Source: Calditrichota bacterium (GTDB lineage: Bacteria > CLD3). From it: a DNA stretch of 64,000 nt. The stretch's first letter is position 1. Each line of letters opens with the position of its first letter. This document shows positions 62,902 to 64,000 of the stretch, piece by piece. The position numbers and the translations under genes were made by a program. The notes below the pieces were generated by a model. That model had not been told where the DNA came from, made no database searches, and was given only the letters and a program-made list of their open reading frames with translations. The stretch lies in the NCBI GenBank assembly GCA_008501735.1, contig QQUF01000049.1, forward strand, positions 1-64,000, in the 5' to 3' direction.

Positions 62902-63678
62902 TTATCTTTCCTCTAAGACTTCGTTCAAGCCAATAATTTCTCCGTGTTCAATTCTGAAAACTTCCCAAAACCTGCCTCTTTGATTTTGTGGAATATAAAA
63001 GGTGTTAAGTAATTTTCCTTCTCCATAAACTTTGACACTTGCTTTTGATTTTGACAATTCACTTGAGTGCCTCTTTTTACGATTTGAGTAGTCGTGGACA
63101 TAGTAAGAGTAAGTTGAGTTTTTGGCAACTTTTTTAATTGTGATAGTTTCAGGTCCAAAAGAATTCGTGTCATCTCTGTCAAGCCTTGCCATTCCGTCTT
63201 TTGCAACTTTCATTTTTCTATAAGAAACGTGGTAATCACCTTCTTTTACCAAATGAGCATCAATGTCTTTTGGTTCTTCGTCCCAATCAAGAACAACTCG
63301 TAAATTCCCCAAATCCAATTTTGGCGAAACTGAAAACCTGTTGAAAAACAAAGCCTGAGCTTCAACTGTAACTTTGAAAGTTGCAGAAATAAAACCTCTT
63401 TTGTTAAAATTTGCTCCGTAATTTCCGTCTTCGGGAGTCTCAAATTGAACTTTTCCTTCAAAGTCCGTAATGTAACTTTTTCCAAGAACCTCAATCTCTG
63501 CATCTGTTACTGGCTCACCTGTTAAAGCATTCAAAAAACGCAAAGTGAGTTTTTCTTCTTTAAACTCAGTAACTGCATCGTCAAGGTCTTCAAAGTATTC
63601 GTCAACACTTTTCGTATCTTGAGCAAAAGCAAAAGCAAATGTGAGAATTCCTAAGATTGCTAAAAAATAATTTTTCAT
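62902..63678 (-). CDS. DUF2135 (YfaP-like) secreted protein
   Basis: 258 residues. Signal peptide, an Ig/CarboxypepD-regulatory-like N-domain (LTLRFLNALTGEPVTDAEIE), and a DUF2135 domain from about 125: LGNLRVVLDWDEEPKDIDAH, DRDDTNSFGPETITI, YSYYVHDYSNR and YIPQNQRGRFWEVFRIEHGE. DUF2135 proteins are exported and poorly characterised. It sits between an LPP20-like protein and the FlgT-like lipoprotein with two-base spacing. Confidence 0.8.
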   Translation of the reverse strand: MKNYFLAILGILTFAFAFAQDTKSVDEYFEDLDDAVTEFKEEKLTLRFLNALTGEPVTDAEIEVLGKSYITDFEGKVQFETPEDGNYGANFNKRGFISATFKVTVEAQALFFNRFSVSPKLDLGNLRVVLDWDEEPKDIDAHLVKEGDYHVSYRKMKVAKDGMARLDRDDTNSFGPETITIKKVAKNSTYSYYVHDYSNRKKRHSSELSKSKASVKVYGEGKLLNTFYIPQNQRGRFWEVFRIEHGEIIGLNEVLEER

Positions 63679-63721
63679 TCTAACACCTAATTTTAGATTT
63701 TAAAAATCGGTTTACACTTTT

Positions 63722-64000
63722 CTATTTTTTCATTCCGACTAGAACATAACAAAGTTTACTTTCGGTGTCTTTCCAACGCTTTAAAACTTGAACATTTTTA
63801 AGAGTTACATTTTCAACTTTTGTCGAGGTGAAACTTTCCGAAATCCCATTAAATGTTTTAGTCAAGTTGCTAATTTTGGAATCAACTTTTTCTGCAAGTC
63901 GAATTCTTGCGTCTCTTTCAGCTTCTAACCAAACAGAAAATTCTCTTGAATAGTTTTCCAAACTTGCCGTTCCGACTGCAAATTTCATTTCGTCAGAGTC
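63722..64000 (-). CDS. Partial LPP20-like lipoprotein (N-terminus outside the window)
   Basis: The frame stays open to the right edge (DSDE before the track's Met), so the start is missing. The visible part, KFAVGTASLENYSREFSVWL then AERDARIRLAEKVDSKI, matches the LPP20/FlgP pattern in which helix AxxxARxxLA follows a G-x-A turn. LPP20-like proteins associate with FlgT-like proteins in flagellar ring loci. The end is VGMKK. Confidence 0.6.
   Translation of the reverse strand, partial: DSDEMKFAVGTASLENYSREFSVWLEAERDARIRLAEKVDSKISNLTKTFNGISESFTSTKVENVTLKNVQVLKRWKDTESKLCYVLVGMKK

Overview
This is an AT-rich bacterial chromosome segment, probably from the Ignavibacteriota/Kapaibacteriota/Chlorobi side of the FCB superphylum. 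The support is several secreted proteins ending in the 'PNPFNP' type-A sorting domain of the type IX secretion system (T9SS), a PorV/PorQ-like barrel, a SusC-like TonB receptor, BatD, DUF2723, and Bacteroidetes-style promoters (TTTG or TTG, about 19-20 bp, TAnnTTTG) that I could place by eye at several starts. TTG and GTG starts with good ribosome binding sites are common. The assignment is inferred from gene content, not from a marker-gene tree.

Layout. 1-3.9 kb is a decayed accessory patch: a clipped zinc-ribbon-like ORF, a lipoprotein gene broken by a 4-bp tandem duplication, an orphan helical protein, a fragment of type I restriction subunit HsdR, and tRNA-Ser(GGA). 3.9-15.2 kb is mostly housekeeping: gapA, a DUF2723 membrane protein with a GT2 glycosyltransferase, alr, a DEDDh exonuclease fused to the front half of UvrC, a TPR protein and an LPG-synthase-type membrane protein. 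15.3-27.7 kb is a secretome region: a T9SS cargo with a DUF151 nuclease, then a four-gene operon (TonB receptor, acidic-repeat cargo, PorV-like barrel, lipoprotein). 28-35.7 kb holds an L,D-transpeptidase beside a membrane protein with the same C-terminal domain, a methyltransferase, BatD, aroQ, a PhnP-like hydrolase and an aquaporin with a cysteine-rich tail. 35.7-47.6 kb is a second secretome region with a 2240-residue propeller protein and two T9SS cargos. 47.8-51.2 kb pairs a DUF2064 protein with a PqqD-like/radical SAM/ArsM fusion. 51.2-60.4 kb includes an HxlR regulator divergent from a CPVC thioredoxin-fold protein, yjbQ, cinA, an overlapping yajC-DUF3108-mobA-aminotransferase operon, and rnpB. 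60.4-64 kb is an envelope cluster with lytic transglycosylase, FlgT-like, DUF2135 and LPP20-like proteins, running off the right edge.

How it fits together. Much of the window builds the cell surface: peptidoglycan (alr, L,D-transpeptidase, lytic transglycosylase), surface glycans (DUF2723, GT2), outer-membrane uptake and T9SS cargo. The most unusual single gene is the radical SAM/ArsM fusion. Its radical SAM cysteines and all expected ArsM cysteines are present, while the SPASM-like region between them seems to have lost most cluster ligands. I found no CRISPR array, integrase, transposase or prophage. Several palindromic repeat families occur between genes.
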